7,031 bases of DNA from positions 1-7,031 of the forward strand of contig JACPHL010000189.1 of NCBI GenBank assembly GCA_016188625.1. Reading direction: 5' to 3'. Source of the DNA: Candidatus Rokuibacteriota bacterium. GTDB taxonomy: Bacteria; Methylomirabilota; Methylomirabilia; Rokubacteriales; JACPHL01. Each line of letters begins with the position of its first letter. The stretch's first letter is position 1. Positions 6,177-7,031 of the stretch are shown piece by piece. The notes under the pieces are model-generated. The model had not been told where the DNA came from and did no database searches. It worked only from the letters and a program-made list of their open reading frames with translations. Both the position numbers and the translations under genes were made by a program.

Positions 6177-6912
6177 ATGCGGACGTACAGTTCCCGCGAG
6201 GGGATGGACGAGCGCTACTTCCAGACCGTCAGGCAGATGATGGAGAGCCAGGCCTACCGGGAGCTGGCCGCCGCCCGGCTTTTCGGCCATGGGCTCCAGT
6301 TCGTCCCCGAGCTCCGGTGGCTCGAGTACGTCGCCGAGAGCGTCCACGAGGAGGTCGAGCACCTCGAGGCCGTGACCGGGATCTACGAGCGCCTGACCGG
6401 AGAGGAGCTGCTCCCGAGGGTCCTGGCGCGCCTCGAGGAGCGGCCCGTGGGGTTCGTGGGCTCCTGGTTCGAGCTGGCCATGGCCCAGTTCCTCTTCGAC
6501 CGCGGCGGCTTCTGGCAGCTTCGGGAGTACGAGGCGTGCTCCTTTCTCCCCTACCGGGAGATCGTGGGGGATGGGCGAGCAGCTCGTGGTGGAGCTCTGC
6601 CGGAGCGGGGAGCACGAGGCGACCAAGCAGCCGTACTTCGAGAAGTGGCTGCGGGAGGGGCTCCTCTCCTTCGGCCGGCCGGGGACGGAGGGGAACCGGT
6701 ACGCCATCAGCGTGGGGATCAAGCGGCGGGATTCCGGCGAGGTGATGCAGGACTACCTGACCGACATCAAGCCGGTCGTCAAGGCCTGCGGCCTCGCCTT
6801 CCCCACCCCTGAGGCCCTGGGGCTCGAGATGCCGACCTGGATCGACTGGAGCCTCGACGGCGTCAAGCCGGCCGAGGCCGGCCGCTGGACCCCCAGGGCG
6901 GAGCGGGGCTAG
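6177..6912 (+). CDS. Ferritin-like PaaA/PaaC-family protein, interrupted by a frameshift
   Basis: Two overlapping frames together give one protein of about 244 residues: 6177-6569 supplies residues 1-131 and 6571-6912 supplies 132-244. The first frame, if unshifted, runs on to 6812 as low-complexity sequence. The join reads REIVG then MGEQLVVEL, as one helix would. The helical N-terminal half holds an ExxH metal-type motif (HEEVEHLE, Glu59 and His62). The C-terminal half has LLSFGRPG (162-169), VGIKRR (179-184) and CGLAFPTPE (204-212), resembling the FG-P, W-GIKR and LG-x-P motifs near the end of PaaA of phenylacetyl-CoA epoxidase. I cannot place all diiron ligands, so it may be a non-catalytic relative. 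A role in oxygenating an aromatic CoA ester is a family-level guess. No other paa genes are present. The ATG lacks a strong Shine-Dalgarno and sits about 10 bases after the predicted transcript start. An earlier TTG at 6150 would fall inside the promoter. Confidence 0.6.
6566..6570 (+). other. Frameshift site, G5 run with one G too many
   Basis: The run GTGGGGGATGGG contains five Gs after the T. With four Gs the reading would be GTG-GGG-ATG-GGC and the two halves of the ferritin-like gene would fuse into one open frame. This can be a sequencing or assembly error in a homopolymer, a real inactivating mutation, or, less likely, a programmed frameshift. Confidence 0.7.
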
Positions 6913-6954
6913 CCACGATCTTGAGCAATCCAGCGCATCCGGGCCGTGGTGCGC

Positions 6955-6967
6955 CGGGGATGCCCCG
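6955..6967. repeat. Small hairpin after the ferritin-like gene
   Basis: CGGGG (6955-6959) and CCCCG (6963-6967) flank ATG, giving a 5-bp stem about 43 bases past the stop at 6912. No T-run follows, so it is a poor intrinsic terminator. The remaining sequence to 7031 stays open in minus-strand frames, but no start, motif or family could be recognised. Confidence 0.2.
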
Positions 6968-7031
6968 CCGGAGCGAATTCCGATCGAGCCGTAGCGGGCC
7001 GCGAAGCGCAGGGCGGCGCCGCGCCCCGAGC

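Noticed and set aside
6570-6812. Continuation of the first ferritin-like frame past the G5 run
   Set aside because: Ala/Arg/Gly-rich low-complexity sequence, while the other frame carries the family motifs.
1-7031. CRISPR array, tRNA, rRNA, insertion sequence
   Set aside because: No regularly spaced repeats, no tRNA or rRNA-like stretches and no transposase motifs were seen on either strand.

Overview
The window is very GC-rich (estimated by eye, not counted) and densely coded, with strong third-position GC bias. That bias explains the long antisense open frames. The compact gene spacing, good Shine-Dalgarno sequences and sigma70-like promoters point to a high-GC environmental bacterium. Lineages such as Methylomirabilota/Rokubacteria would fit, but nothing in the sequence fixes the taxonomy.

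Layout. A divergent promoter region (6042-6176) separates two transcription units. Leftward (minus strand) runs a tight six-gene operon. In transcription order it is: a ParB/sulfiredoxin-fold protein resembling SerK/SbnI-type free-serine kinases (6041-5181); a full-length TrpB2-type tryptophan synthase beta chain (5169-3805); an acyl-CoA dehydrogenase (3751-2591); a MaoC-type (R)-enoyl-CoA hydratase (2582-2115); a FabG-like SDR 3-hydroxyacyl dehydrogenase (2118-1375); and an SCP2-type thiolase (1307-141). Gaps are 11, 53, 8, -4 and 67 bases. Rightward runs one gene for a ferritin-like protein related to the PaaA/PaaC phenylacetyl-CoA epoxidase family (6177-6912). It is broken by what looks like one extra G in a G5 run.

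How the genes may work together. The last four operon genes supply the four chemical steps of a beta-oxidation round: dehydrogenation, hydration, oxidation and thiolysis. The hydratase and SDR types suggest the (R)-3-hydroxyacyl-CoA route. The first two genes form a second module. Some TrpB2 enzymes use O-phospho-L-serine, and SerK-type proteins make O-phospho-L-serine, so the pair may be a substrate-feeding unit: serine kinase, then phosphoserine-dependent tryptophan synthase. That is the most interesting idea in the window and is an inference. Why the two modules share an operon is not evident.

The ends (1-140 and 6913-7031) hold small GC hairpins and no gene I can support.
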